From: Myxococcales bacterium
GTDB lineage: Bacteria > Myxococcota_A > Polyangia > Nannocystales > Nannocystaceae
Length of the DNA stretch: 64,000 nucleotides
Reading direction: 5' to 3'
NCBI GenBank assembly: GCA_020633315.1
Contig: JACKDV010000007.1
Location: forward strand, 284,991-348,990
Shown one piece after another: positions 17,387-25,940 of the stretch. Under the pieces are notes generated by a model, which made no database searches, was not told the origin of the DNA, and saw only the letters and a list, made by a program, of their open reading frames with translations. How positions within the stretch are numbered: position 1 is the stretch's first letter; the number at the start of each line of letters is the position of its first letter. Position numbers and translations under genes: made by a program.

Positions 17387-18139
17387 TCAGCCGTCGCCGT
17401 CGAGCGTGCGCTTGAGGGCGTCGAGATCGGTGAGGCTGGGATCGTCGTCGACCCCGGGCTGGGGCGCGGCCTCGGTGCGAGCCTGGGGCCTCGCGGCGCC
17501 CGGCTGGGCCACCTTGCGGCGCAGGGCCTCGAGCTCGGCCTCCACCTGCTCGTCGATGGCTGCCTCCCGGGCGGCTCTCCGCGCCGTGTCGCGCCCCGGC
17601 TCGTCGGCGCGGGCCTCGGGGCTCGGCGGCGCCTCGCGGTGCAGCTCGGTGGTCTCGCCCTCCCAATAGCCCACCTCGGCGCCCAGCGGGAAGGTGACCA
17701 CCCGCCGCGCCTGGCCGTCGTCGTCGCGCAGCGCTCCCACCACGCCCACCTTGCCGGCGTCCGGGTACACGCACACGTCGGGGACGGTCATGGTGGAGAT
17801 CACCAGGTAGCGCACCACCTCGCTCCCCGTGTTGGTGAGCTGGTGGGCGTCGTCGGGGCCCACGGGCAGCGCCACGTAGTCGCCCGCGCGCACCGAGAGC
17901 TGCCGACGACCCAGCCGCAGCATCGCCTCGCCCGTGAGCACGAACAGCGCCTCCTCGTTGGCGCTGTGGTAGTGGAACGGCCAGGCGGTCTTGCCCGGGT
18001 CCAGCTCCATCATGCTGCAGCCGAGCTGGTGGCCGCCCGCGGCCTGCCCCAGGCGTCGACGGCGATGCGCGAACAGATCGCCTCGACCGCCCGTCTCCCA
18101 GGGCAGATCATCGCTGTGAACGATACGAGAGCCCGACAT
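17387..18139 (-). CDS. Cupin-domain protein with charged C-terminal extension
   Basis: The 250-residue protein has one cupin domain at residues 35-120. Motif 1 is HYHSANEEALFVLTGE and motif 2 surrounds PVGPDDAHQLTNTG, providing His/Glu ligands for a metal. The remaining 100 residues are Glu/Ala/Arg-rich, probably helical, ending in a Leu-rich acidic tail. Members of this group bind sugars or small ligands or act as isomerases; the exact substrate cannot be told. It has no signal peptide. Confidence 0.85.
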   Translation of the reverse strand: MSGSRIVHSDDLPWETGGRGDLFAHRRRRLGQAAGGHQLGCSMMELDPGKTAWPFHYHSANEEALFVLTGEAMLRLGRRQLSVRAGDYVALPVGPDDAHQLTNTGSEVVRYLVISTMTVPDVCVYPDAGKVGVVGALRDDDGQARRVVTFPLGAEVGYWEGETTELHREAPPSPEARADEPGRDTARRAAREAAIDEQVEAELEALRRKVAQPGAARPQARTEAAPQPGVDDDPSLTDLDALKRTLDGDG

Positions 18140-18196
18140 CGCCCTCGTATGTACCCCGCGGCGCGCGACGAAGGAACGCGCCGCGACGGAGGAGGG

Positions 18197-18436
18197 CTAC
18201 TCCTCGGCCTTCTTCTCGGCGGTGCCCTCGACGCCCATGTTCTTGTACTGGCCGGCGAGGCCACCGTCCTCTTCCTTCTCGGTGACGATGCCGATGATCG
18301 AGGAACCGATGAGCCAGCCGAACAGGCTCACGAAGCCCACCATGAGCAGGAGCTGCATCACGCCACCCGCGGTGTTGAGCGGCGGCTTGGTGGAGCTGAG
18401 CTCCCACTTGTTGTCGGCGATCTCCGCTGAGGACAT
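18197..18436 (-). CDS. Small single-span membrane protein, unknown function
   Basis: This 79-residue protein has a polar N-terminus (MSSAEIADNKWELS), one or two adjacent hydrophobic segments at about residues 25-50 and a charged Glu/Lys tail. No family was recognised. Codon use matches the neighbours, and it stands alone between the cupin gene and the TolC-type gene, all on the minus strand. Confidence 0.6.
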   Translation of the reverse strand: MSSAEIADNKWELSSTKPPLNTAGGVMQLLLMVGFVSLFGWLIGSSIIGIVTEKEEDGGLAGQYKNMGVEGTAEKKAEE

Positions 18437-18637
18437 GTGAAACTCCGTTGGTCCGCAGGACTGGGTACGTGAGCGCGAATCACACCCGCGGGGATTTTCA
18501 AGCTATCACGCGGCCCCGGACGGCGACAAGCACCGCCGAGGGGGCCGGGATGGCGGTCTTCGGGCTTGGACACCGCTGGGCCCGGCGAGGTTCTCGCCCG
18601 TGCCGGCGAGCCTCGCGAGCTCGACCGCCGGGCGGGC

Positions 18638-20383
18638 TCAGGGCAGCTCGATGCCGTAGGCGGGAAGGATCTCGCCGTTGAGTGCCTGGAGCTGGACGAG
18701 CGCCTTGAGGTAGTTGATCTGCGCGTTGAGCGCTGATGCCGCGGCGCGGTCGACCTCGTCGAGGCGTTGGAGCACATCGTAGTTGGTCGAGCGACCCACC
18801 TCGAAGCGAGCCTGCTCGGCCTCGAGGTTCTCCTTGGCCAGCTCGAGCGAGATGTCGGCGACCTCCATCACCTTGGCCGCGGTGCGCAGGCCGTTGGCCG
18901 CCCGGATCACCCCGCCGGCCACCTGCTGCCGCGCCTGGCTGAGCTGCACCTCGGCCTTCTCGAGCTGCAGCACCGCGGCCTCGTGCTGACCCTTGGGCCC
19001 GCGGTTCTGCACGTCCCAGGTCAGGCTCACCTGACCGCTGAGGGTCCAGTCGGCGAGCAGGCCGTCGTTGCGGACGTCGCTGCTGAAGATGTTGCGGAAG
19101 GCCTCGGGCCAGCTTCCCTGCGCGCCGGGATCTCCGGTGCTGGCATCGGGCACGCTGTCGACGCTGCGGCCCTGCGGCGTGAAGCTGCCGCTCACGTCGA
19201 GCTGGGGCAGGCGGTTGTTGGCCGCGACGATCTCGTCGATGCGCCGGCTCTCGATCCCCAGCTGGAGCTGACGGATCTGCGGGTTGCTCGACAGGGCGCC
19301 CTCGAGCTCGGCCTGCACGTCGACCGGCCGCGGCTTGACCACGGGATCGGTCATCGGCAGCACGCCCAGGGTGTCCTGCTCGGCGAGCGACTCGCCCATC
19401 AGCGTGCGCAGGTCGAGGCTGGCCGACAGCAGGGCGTTCTCGGCATTGATCACGTCGCTCTCGCGCGCGGCGAGGGCCTGCTCCACCGCCTTGGCGTCGA
19501 CCGGCGACAGGCGGCCGGCGGCGACCAGGGCCTGGGTGCGCTCGAGCTGGCGCTGGGCCAGCTCCACGCTGCGGCGCTTGTTCTCGAGGTCGCGGTGGGC
19601 GAAGAGCAGATCCCAGTAGGCGCTGATGATGTCGCGCACCAGGTCCTGCGCGGTGATCTGGCGGGTGGCCTCCACCTGGCTCACCGCGATGCGGGCCCGG
19701 TTGATGTCGGCGCGGTTGACCTTGAGCCCCGCCCCGCGCAGCAGCGGGTGCGACACGGTCAGCGTGGGCACGATGGCGTAGCTGGCCAGCTGATACGAGC
19801 CCGCGTTGGCGTCGAAGAAGTTGATCGGCTGCTCGGTGAGGGTGCGGGTGGCTCGGACGGTGACCGACACGTTGCCGCCGGTCTCGAGCTTGCGGCTCAC
19901 CCCGAAGTTGGCGCCCACGGTGCGCGTGCCCAGGGCGAAGGTGAACTGAGAGCCGCGCTGGGGGGTCTGCGAGATGCTGCCGTTGACCCCGGCCGTGATG
20001 AACACGTCGTAGGCTCCGAGCGCCGCCATCACCTGGGCCTCGGTGATCTGGATGTCGACCGCGTTGGCGGCGAGATCGAGGTTGGTCTCGATCGATCGCT
20101 GCAGCACCTGCGACAGCTCCATCTCGTCGCTGGCGAAGGGCGGCACGTAGTCGTCCGACAGCCCGGTCATCTCCACCTCGGGCTCGATGGCATCGGTGGC
20201 CGCCGCGGTGGCGGCGGTGGACGTCGATGCTCCCGGGGCGGCCGGACCCTCCGGCTCCTCCTCTCCCTCGCCTTCGGGCGAAGGCTCCGAGCCTTCGGAG
20301 CGCGTGGGCTCTGGGCGGGGATCTCCTTGGGTGGGGGCCGGCGCGACGAGGATCAGAGCGGCGATGTTCGTGAGCAGATGCAC
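18638..20383 (-). CDS. TolC-family outer membrane efflux protein
   Basis: The 581-residue protein has a signal peptide, a Pro/Glu/Ala-rich linker (about 20-75) and two repeats of the outer membrane efflux protein fold. It has long amphipathic helices (SVELAQRQLERTQALVAAGRL; LELAKENLEAEQARFEVGRS) and the terminal motif TNYDVLQRLDEVDRAAASALNAQINYLKALVQLQ, shown here only in part. TolC-type trimers form the outer-membrane duct of tripartite pumps or type I secretion. No inner-membrane partner is next to it. It diverges from the sigma factor operon. Confidence 0.9.
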   Translation of the reverse strand: MHLLTNIAALILVAPAPTQGDPRPEPTRSEGSEPSPEGEGEEEPEGPAAPGASTSTAATAAATDAIEPEVEMTGLSDDYVPPFASDEMELSQVLQRSIETNLDLAANAVDIQITEAQVMAALGAYDVFITAGVNGSISQTPQRGSQFTFALGTRTVGANFGVSRKLETGGNVSVTVRATRTLTEQPINFFDANAGSYQLASYAIVPTLTVSHPLLRGAGLKVNRADINRARIAVSQVEATRQITAQDLVRDIISAYWDLLFAHRDLENKRRSVELAQRQLERTQALVAAGRLSPVDAKAVEQALAARESDVINAENALLSASLDLRTLMGESLAEQDTLGVLPMTDPVVKPRPVDVQAELEGALSSNPQIRQLQLGIESRRIDEIVAANNRLPQLDVSGSFTPQGRSVDSVPDASTGDPGAQGSWPEAFRNIFSSDVRNDGLLADWTLSGQVSLTWDVQNRGPKGQHEAAVLQLEKAEVQLSQARQQVAGGVIRAANGLRTAAKVMEVADISLELAKENLEAEQARFEVGRSTNYDVLQRLDEVDRAAASALNAQINYLKALVQLQALNGEILPAYGIELP

Positions 20384-20682
20384 AACAGACCCCGCGATCG
20401 GGTCGAGATGGCTCCCGATGGCGTCACGCGGATACCGCCACGCTCCACCGGGGTCAAGCCGGGAACCGTGGGCCGGCCCCGTGTGCCCCTTTGGACGTCA
20501 TGGCTCGAATCACGGTTTCGCCAACGAGGATGCGGTTTCGGACCCCAGGGGAGCGAGGGGTTGGCGCCATCCCGATGTAAGCTGACACGCGTCAACCCGT
20601 TGCCTGCTCCGAGGAGCGATGTTTCCCTGTGTGTCCGGCGCCGATGGTCTCATTCGTGGCGCCCGCCTGCGCGGGCGACGCG

Positions 20683-21336
20683 ATGCCCAGGGCCAAGGCC
20701 GAGCCACCCCGCGTGAACGGATCCAACACCGATGTCCTGTCTCCTGACGAAGAGCGTGCCCTCGTGGCGCGAGCGCAGGCTGGCGAGGTGGCGGCCTTCC
20801 GCGCCCTCTACCAGCGCTACGCGCAGGCGGTGCATCGCTACGCGATCCTCCCGCTCGTGCACGATCGCACGCTGGCCGAGGATCTGCTCGCGGACACCTT
20901 CGTGCGGGCGCTGGAGAACATCGGGCGCTTCCGTTGGCAGGGCAAGGGCGTGCTGCCCTGGCTCATCCGCATCGCGAAGAACCTCTGCCTCGATCACCTG
21001 CGGAGATCGGGGCGCGTGGGCAGCTGGCCCACCGAGTACGAGCAGCTCATCCCCGATCCCGGGGAGTGGAACGGCGAGACGCTGGCGGCACACCTCGAGA
21101 TCACGGGGTTGCTGCGCGAGCGCATCGACGAGTGCCTCGAGGAGATCAACCCTCGCTATCGTCGAGTGCTCGAGCTTCGCCTCGTGCAGGGCCTGGCCCG
21201 TGATCGAGCGGCCGAGACGATGGAGGTCTCCATCGGCACGCTCGACGTGCTCCTGTTCCGCGCCTGCAAGGCATTCCGCAAGGTCTACGTTCAGCGCTAC
21301 GGCGATGGTCCACAGCGCGAGTTCGGGCACCCATGA
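20683..21336 (+). CDS. ECF-type RNA polymerase sigma factor
   Basis: The 217-residue protein has region 2 (YQRYAQAVHRYAI, then LAEDLLADTFVRALENIGRF and LIRIAKNLCLDHLRR) and region 4 (INPRYRRVLELRLVQGL then SIGTLDVLLFRACKAFRK). This is the two-domain layout of extracytoplasmic-function sigma factors. The ATG at 20683 lies 5 bases after a 7-bp hairpin (20660-20677); an in-frame ATG at 20644 is an alternative. Its stop overlaps the next gene (ATGA), whose membrane topology suits an anti-sigma factor. Confidence 0.92.
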   Translation: MPRAKAEPPRVNGSNTDVLSPDEERALVARAQAGEVAAFRALYQRYAQAVHRYAILPLVHDRTLAEDLLADTFVRALENIGRFRWQGKGVLPWLIRIAKNLCLDHLRRSGRVGSWPTEYEQLIPDPGEWNGETLAAHLEITGLLRERIDECLEEINPRYRRVLELRLVQGLARDRAAETMEVSIGTLDVLLFRACKAFRKVYVQRYGDGPQREFGHP

Positions 21337-21908
21337 CGCACACACACGATGATCACGCGCTCTCGTCGAGCGCCGCCTCCGGGCCGCACGAGGACCCGTC
21401 CTCGCTCGCGGACGCCGAGCGCATCGCGGCCGAGCTGGCCGCGCTGGGCGAGGATCCGGTGGACGACGACGAGCTCGCCTTCGCCACGACGGTCGCCGAC
21501 GGTCTCTCCCACGAGGACGTCCGCACCGTCGCCACCCTGGTGGCGCTGAGCCGCTGGGAGCCATCGGCTCGCGAGCTGCTGCCGCTCGAGCGCCAACGCG
21601 TGTGGCGGCGGGTGGCCGAGCACGCGCCCGCTCCGGTCGCCGATCCCTCGCAGACCGCCGCCAACGGCTGGGCCGGGTGGCGCGGCGTGGTGGCCGGGCT
21701 CGCGCTGGTGGCCGGGCTCGCCGTGGTGCCGCGCTTCGACGTGGCCGCGCCTGCGTCGCAGGAGCAGCGCGCGGCCACCCAGGAGCTGGGCGAGGCGGCG
21801 CGGCTGGGCATCGAGGTGTTCGGCGACAAGGACGGCGCTCGGGCCAGCTCCTTGGCGGACGACTACGAGGCTCGCCTGCGGGCGGCTCGGGGAGGCGACG
21901 CGGGATGA
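21333..21908 (+). CDS. Probable anti-sigma factor, single-span membrane protein
   Basis: This 191-residue protein has a cytoplasmic-type acidic N-terminal region of about 115 residues. One transmembrane segment follows (about 118-136, GVVAGLALVAGLAVV), then a short periplasmic tail. Position directly after and overlapping the ECF sigma gene, plus this topology, are the usual features of an anti-sigma factor. I do not see a clear zinc-binding HxxxCxxC motif, so it is not a ZAS-type protein. The function is inferred from context. It also overlaps the following gene by four bases. Confidence 0.7.
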   Translation: MTHTHDDHALSSSAASGPHEDPSSLADAERIAAELAALGEDPVDDDELAFATTVADGLSHEDVRTVATLVALSRWEPSARELLPLERQRVWRRVAEHAPAPVADPSQTAANGWAGWRGVVAGLALVAGLAVVPRFDVAAPASQEQRAATQELGEAARLGIEVFGDKDGARASSLADDYEARLRAARGGDAG

Positions 21909-22468
21909 CTCGCCCTCCCTCGCGTGGGCGCGGCCTGGGGATCGGGTTGCTCGGGCTGTTGCTCGTGGCTCCGATCGCGGGCTGTGATCCCGACGCGGAC
22001 GAGACCGCGCCGCAGGAGCGTCGGGGTCCCGACGCCACCCTGCGCACGCACCTGGTCGAGCCCGGCGAGCCCACGGCCGAGGGCCTCGCCTACCTGCGAG
22101 CGATGGCCGACGCGCACGCGAAGGCCGACGAGCGCGAGGGCGAGGCTCGCATCGGCGTGCTGCGACGAGCGCTGGCACAGCCGGTGCCCGCCGGATTGCA
22201 CGAGGCCGAGATCGTCCGCCTCGACGTGGCGGCGCGGCTCGGCGAGGAGCTGATGAACGGCGGCCCGCACGGCGCCCAGGCGGCACGCGAGCTGCTGGCC
22301 CCCATGCTCGGGGTGGAGCGCTCGCTGCCGCTGGATCGCGCCACCGCCCGTGCGCTGGTGGTGCTCGGCGACGCGGCGGTGCGGAGCGGCGACGATGCCC
22401 TGGCCGCGGGCAGCTATGCGCGGTCGATCGAGATGATGACCCTGTTGCGCCAGGAGCTGGAACCATGA
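21905..22468 (+). CDS. Lipoprotein of the ECF sigma operon
   Basis: The 187-residue protein has a lipobox APIAGC (Cys27). The rest is Ala/Glu/Leu-rich and predicted helical, with a repeat-like alternation reminiscent of TPR helices (ARALVVLGDAAVRSGDDALAAGSYARS). No family was recognised. ATGA overlaps at both ends tie it to the anti-sigma gene and the next lipoprotein, so it is probably part of the envelope response controlled by the sigma factor. Confidence 0.72.
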   Translation: MTRPPSRGRGLGIGLLGLLLVAPIAGCDPDADETAPQERRGPDATLRTHLVEPGEPTAEGLAYLRAMADAHAKADEREGEARIGVLRRALAQPVPAGLHEAEIVRLDVAARLGEELMNGGPHGAQAARELLAPMLGVERSLPLDRATARALVVLGDAAVRSGDDALAAGSYARSIEMMTLLRQELEP

Positions 22469-22959
22469 GGGTGACGCGACGACGAAGCCTCCGACGAGGG
22501 TCCTCCCGCCGGCTGGTTCGGCTCGGCGTGGGCCTGGGCGTCCTGGTGCTGTCGGCCTGTCAGGCCACGGCGCGCGGCGGCGGCACGGCCACCCCGGGCG
22601 GCAACGGGGCGGTGTCCGAGGGGCCCGACCCCGAGGGCAACCACGAGGGCGACAACATCGGCGACCTCGAGGCACGCCTCGATCGCCTGCAGCAAGAGCA
22701 GGCGCGGGTGGTCAGCAGCTCCGACGGCAGCTTCGGCGTGTGCGAGGACCTGTGCTCGCTCGCCTCGAAGATCTGCACCGTGAAGGAAAAACTGTGCGAG
22801 ATCGCCGATCGCCACCCCGGCGAGGACGAGTACCAGGGCCTGTGCCGCAAGGCCGAGCTCGAGTGCAACGAGGCCGAGGACTCCTGTGTCGCCTGCGTGG
22901 AGGCCCGGGAGGGCGGCTCGAGCCAGCCCGACGACGCCAACGAGTCCTCGGCTCCCTAG
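22465..22959 (+). CDS. Cys-rich lipoprotein, last gene of the sigma operon
   Basis: The 164-residue protein has a very basic N-terminus, a hydrophobic segment and a lipobox VLSAC (Cys32). A Gly-rich linker and a short coiled-coil-like helix (LEARLDRLQQEQAR) follow. The last third has eight Cys in a spaced pattern (CEDLCSLASKICTVKEKLC, then CRKAELEC and CVAC), probably a disulfide-linked helical bundle. The function is unknown. It overlaps the preceding gene by four bases and is convergent with the peptidase gene. Confidence 0.75.
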   Translation: MRVTRRRSLRRGSSRRLVRLGVGLGVLVLSACQATARGGGTATPGGNGAVSEGPDPEGNHEGDNIGDLEARLDRLQQEQARVVSSSDGSFGVCEDLCSLASKICTVKEKLCEIADRHPGEDEYQGLCRKAELECNEAEDSCVACVEAREGGSSQPDDANESSAP

Positions 22960-23005
22960 CGGGGCCGGGGCCTCGCCCGCGCGCCCGGCCGTGGCGCAGG
23001 ACCGG

Positions 23006-24100
23006 CTAGCGCAGGACCTGCAGGTCGATGTCGGCGGCGCCCACTCGGCTCGCGCCGAACACCAGCAGGTAGGTGCCCGCCTCGAGCATCACCGAGACCC
23101 GATGACCGGGCTCCAGCCGGGTCATGCGTCCCTCTTGATCGAACGCGGGCCACCACGGCGGGTAGGGCCTCTGCCCCGGGGCATAGGGCGCGACCAGCTC
23201 CACCCACGTGCCCGGATCGCCCTCCATGAGCAGGCGGGTCGTCCGTGGCCGGGGGACCTCCAGCCGCAGCAGGCGGGCCATGCCCTCCTCGGCCCCACGC
23301 AGGGGCCCCAGCACCTCGTCGTCGTTGCAGTCGAGCGAGACGCTCAGCCACAGCGAGCCCTCCTCGAGCCGCTGGGTGGGGAGCCGCGCGTCGTACAGCC
23401 CGGGAAACAGGCGGGGGGCCTCGCGGACGTAGGTCTGCTCGATGCCCCACGGGGTCATGTCGAAGATCCCCTCGAGCTGATCGAGGATCTCGGTCTCGCC
23501 GTCCTCGCCCGAGAGCGCGGCCGCGAGCCGGAGCATCGCCCCGTCGCCCTCGGTCTCGCGCACCCAGTGGGCGAAGTGGGCGGCCTGGTCGTAGCTCAGG
23601 CGCCCGTGGTCGTAGTCCCTGCGGCTGAGGGCGAGCTGGGTGAGCAGCTCGCCCCGCAGGTCGCGGGGATCGTGGCGCACGGGCGTGCCGCCGTAGAGCT
23701 CGGCCATGCCCTCCTCCACGAAGTAGGCGTGGCCGGGGGAGTCGATGGTGGCGTGGACCAGCTCGTGTGCGATGCTGTCGCCCTGCGCGAAGGCGATGCG
23801 GGTGCCGGGGTAGAAGCAGCCGGTCGCATCGTCGTCGCAGTAGTCGGGCAGCTCGTCCTCCAGCCAGTACACCACGAAGGGCTCGTCGCTCCCGTCGGGG
23901 TCGAGCGACGCCGCGATGCGCCCGACGGCACGGTCGAGCATGGCCAGGGTGCCCGCGCACACCGGGGCGTCGAAGTCGGTGCCCAGGCGCAGGTGCTCGG
24001 TCTCGTGCTCGATCTCGGGGAGCGGCTGGCAGCCCGAACCGGCCAAGAGGCCGGCCAGGGCCCATCTCGTGGGGGCGTGATGCCGACCGAGCTCACTCAT
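23006..24100 (-). CDS. HExxH metallopeptidase-like lipoprotein
   Basis: The 364-residue protein has a signal and lipobox GSGC (Cys24). Around residue 125 it carries HELVHATIDS, followed after 18 residues by FVEEGMAELYG. This gives HExxH plus a downstream Glu, the zinc-binding pattern of gluzincin peptidases. The C-terminal 130 residues are beta-rich and may form a separate domain. The substrate is unknown. The frame is open further upstream in an Arg/Pro-rich nonsense stretch; ATG 24100 opens the signal peptide. Confidence 0.8.
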   Translation of the reverse strand: MSELGRHHAPTRWALAGLLAGSGCQPLPEIEHETEHLRLGTDFDAPVCAGTLAMLDRAVGRIAASLDPDGSDEPFVVYWLEDELPDYCDDDATGCFYPGTRIAFAQGDSIAHELVHATIDSPGHAYFVEEGMAELYGGTPVRHDPRDLRGELLTQLALSRRDYDHGRLSYDQAAHFAHWVRETEGDGAMLRLAAALSGEDGETEILDQLEGIFDMTPWGIEQTYVREAPRLFPGLYDARLPTQRLEEGSLWLSVSLDCNDDEVLGPLRGAEEGMARLLRLEVPRPRTTRLLMEGDPGTWVELVAPYAPGQRPYPPWWPAFDQEGRMTRLEPGHRVSVMLEAGTYLLVFGASRVGAADIDLQVLR

Positions 24101-24160
24101 CCGCGGGCCCAACGACCGTTGGCGCTGCGCATTACACGGGAGCATCGGTCCCAAAAGGGT

Positions 24161-24195
24161 GCCCCGCCGCAAAGGCGGGGCCTCTGCGGCGGGGC
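24161..24195 (-). promoter_or_regulatory. Two mutually exclusive hairpins in the leader of the HExxH gene
   Basis: Arm GCCCCGCCGC (24161-24170) can pair with GCGGCGGGGC (24186-24195) in a perfect 10-bp stem, or its first 8 bases can pair with GGCGGGGC (24174-24181) around a 5-base loop. The structures exclude each other and lie about 60 bases ahead of the peptidase start. Attenuator-like behaviour is possible but unproven; termination is the simpler reading. Confidence 0.4.
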
Positions 24196-24205
24196 GGTCG
24201 GGGTC

Positions 24206-24238
24206 GCGGGCGTCCCTCGGGGGGCGAGGAGCGCCCGC
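24206..24238 (-). terminator. Imperfect 14-bp stem-loop after the M15 peptidase gene
   Basis: The left arm at 24206-24219 and the right arm at 24225-24238 pair at 12 of 14 positions around a 5-base loop. It begins 19 bases after the stop of the minus-strand M15 gene and probably ends its transcript; there is no T-run. Confidence 0.5.
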
Positions 24239-24257
24239 ATTCGGGGATCTCGTCGGA

Positions 24258-25940
24258 TCAGAGGTCGGTCGTGAGCTCCACCTGCGCGCCCACCAGCACC
24301 TCCACGGTGACGGTGCCCGAGGGCGGCACGAAGGACTCGCCGGTGGCCTCGGTGAGGAGCTCGCCCTCGGGGCCCAGGGCCGTCCAGCGGCGCATGGGCT
24401 CGCCCTCGTCGAAGCCCTCGGCGGGGGCGATCCACGCCCCGTCGCGCTGCTCGAGGCGCGCCGAGAAGGGCGAGGCCGAGAGGTCGAGCGAGGGCGCTGC
24501 ACCCGGGGCCAGGGCCCCGAACAGCACCGGGTCGACCGCGTCGTAGCGCCAGTCGCAGTGCACGTGCGAGGTGTACTCCACCAGCTTGCCGCCGTTGTTG
24601 GTGCAGGCCGACTCGAGGGTGCTCAGGCTCACCGAGACCGGATCGAGATCGAAGCCGTCGCCGTACATGTGGCGCGAGCTGGTGGCTCCGTCGATCGAGG
24701 CGTTGTAGCTGGGCGAGCGGTAGCCGGAGTTGACCTTGATCGGGCCCAGGGCGTTGCGCAGCGTCTGCAGGCGAGCGATCGCGTGGGGCTGCACCACCGC
24801 GTAGCGGCCCTTGTACGACTGGGCGATCTCGCTGAGCATGAAGTTGGGGGCGATCTGCAGGTCGCCCACCGCCTCGAGATCGATGAAGTTGATCGGCGCC
24901 CGGTAGTTGACGTTGCCCGACAGCGGCGCGGGGTAGTCGTAGCCCGAGCCCACCGACGAGGCGGGCACCAGGCTCACGCAGGCGGTGCCGTCGCCCGATG
25001 CCCCGGGGAAGCACAGGTCGCCTCCCGCTCCGCCGCCTCCGGGCGCGGGCGGCTCGTCACCCCCTCCTGCGCCTCCACCACCACCACCGCCGCCGGAGCA
25101 GCGGTCGCCGCCCTCGCGCACGGTCACGTGCGAGACGCCGAGCAGCGAGTTGATCGACAGGTAGTCGGCGCGGCGGGCCGAGAAGAAGTCGAGGTGCTTG
25201 CCGATGATGGCGCTGCCCGTGTCGTCGGCGCTCACGCAGCCGTCGTGCACGAAGCCGCCCCACGGCGCCTCGCCGGGCATCTGCACCCCGTCGAGCTGCT
25301 CGATGTACAGCGACGATCCATAGGGGACCACGCTCTTGTCCACCGCCACCGACCGGAAGGGGACCAGGGCCCGGCTCTGCACTCCCTGGCCCCACGGGTG
25401 CTCGGCATCCACCGCGAAGTAGCACGGCGAGGTCGGGCAGCCGCACGAGCCGGAGTAGTTGAGCACCGTGCCGTCGGTCAGCCGGCCCGTGCCCTCGAGC
25501 TTGATCGCATCGGCGAAGCCCTGCGGCACCTTGCTCAGCTCGTGGCAGGAGTCGTCGTAGAGCGAGACGCTGTCGGAGCCGCCGAAGGCCGACTCCTCGG
25601 TGATCCAGTAGTAGGTGAGCTCGAAGCTGCCCAGGGCCGCTCCGGGCTCGCCGCTGGCCGGGGCCGCGCCACCCCCTGCGCCGTCGCAGACCACGGCCTT
25701 GTCTGGGCAGCAGTCGCCGTAGTCGGCGCACTGGTCGTCGCACCAGCAGCCCGCCGCCGCTTGATCGCCGCAGGCTTCCGCGCAGCTCGCGGTCTCGTCG
25801 GTCTCGGCGCCCGACTGCCAGATTCCGCGATTCTCACCGTCCCGCCCGCCTTCTTCGACCACGCAGGCGGCCAGCCCGGCCGCGAGCGTGAGCATGGTGA
25901 GCCCGCTCATGAACTCGATGGTACGTTGCATGGTCCGCAT
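24258..25940 (-). CDS. Somatomedin-B + 3D + M15 peptidase lipoprotein
   Basis: The 560-residue exported protein has a lipobox LAAC (Cys26). Residues 53-85 have eight Cys in the somatomedin B pattern (CxC then C and YGDCC). Around 100-275 is a double-psi barrel '3D' domain (GGFVHDGCVSADDTGSAI), a fold found in MltA-type and resuscitation-type murein enzymes. After a Gly-rich linker (about 282-312), residues 340-470 form an M15-type D-Ala-D-Ala carboxypeptidase domain with zinc motif SSRHMYGDGFDLD and HVHCDW. A short beta domain ends the protein. Its probable work is on peptidoglycan, either its own or that of prey. The M15 and 3D calls are firm; the SMB call rests on the Cys pattern. Confidence 0.87.
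   Translation of the reverse strand: MRTMQRTIEFMSGLTMLTLAAGLAACVVEEGGRDGENRGIWQSGAETDETASCAEACGDQAAAGCWCDDQCADYGDCCPDKAVVCDGAGGGAAPASGEPGAALGSFELTYYWITEESAFGGSDSVSLYDDSCHELSKVPQGFADAIKLEGTGRLTDGTVLNYSGSCGCPTSPCYFAVDAEHPWGQGVQSRALVPFRSVAVDKSVVPYGSSLYIEQLDGVQMPGEAPWGGFVHDGCVSADDTGSAIIGKHLDFFSARRADYLSINSLLGVSHVTVREGGDRCSGGGGGGGGAGGGDEPPAPGGGGAGGDLCFPGASGDGTACVSLVPASSVGSGYDYPAPLSGNVNYRAPINFIDLEAVGDLQIAPNFMLSEIAQSYKGRYAVVQPHAIARLQTLRNALGPIKVNSGYRSPSYNASIDGATSSRHMYGDGFDLDPVSVSLSTLESACTNNGGKLVEYTSHVHCDWRYDAVDPVLFGALAPGAAPSLDLSASPFSARLEQRDGAWIAPAEGFDEGEPMRRWTALGPEGELLTEATGESFVPPSGTVTVEVLVGAQVELTTDL

Noticed and set aside
22963..22990. Terminator hairpin after the sigma operon
   Set aside because: A 7-bp stem with a 14-base loop can form, but in sequence this GC-rich it is weak evidence.
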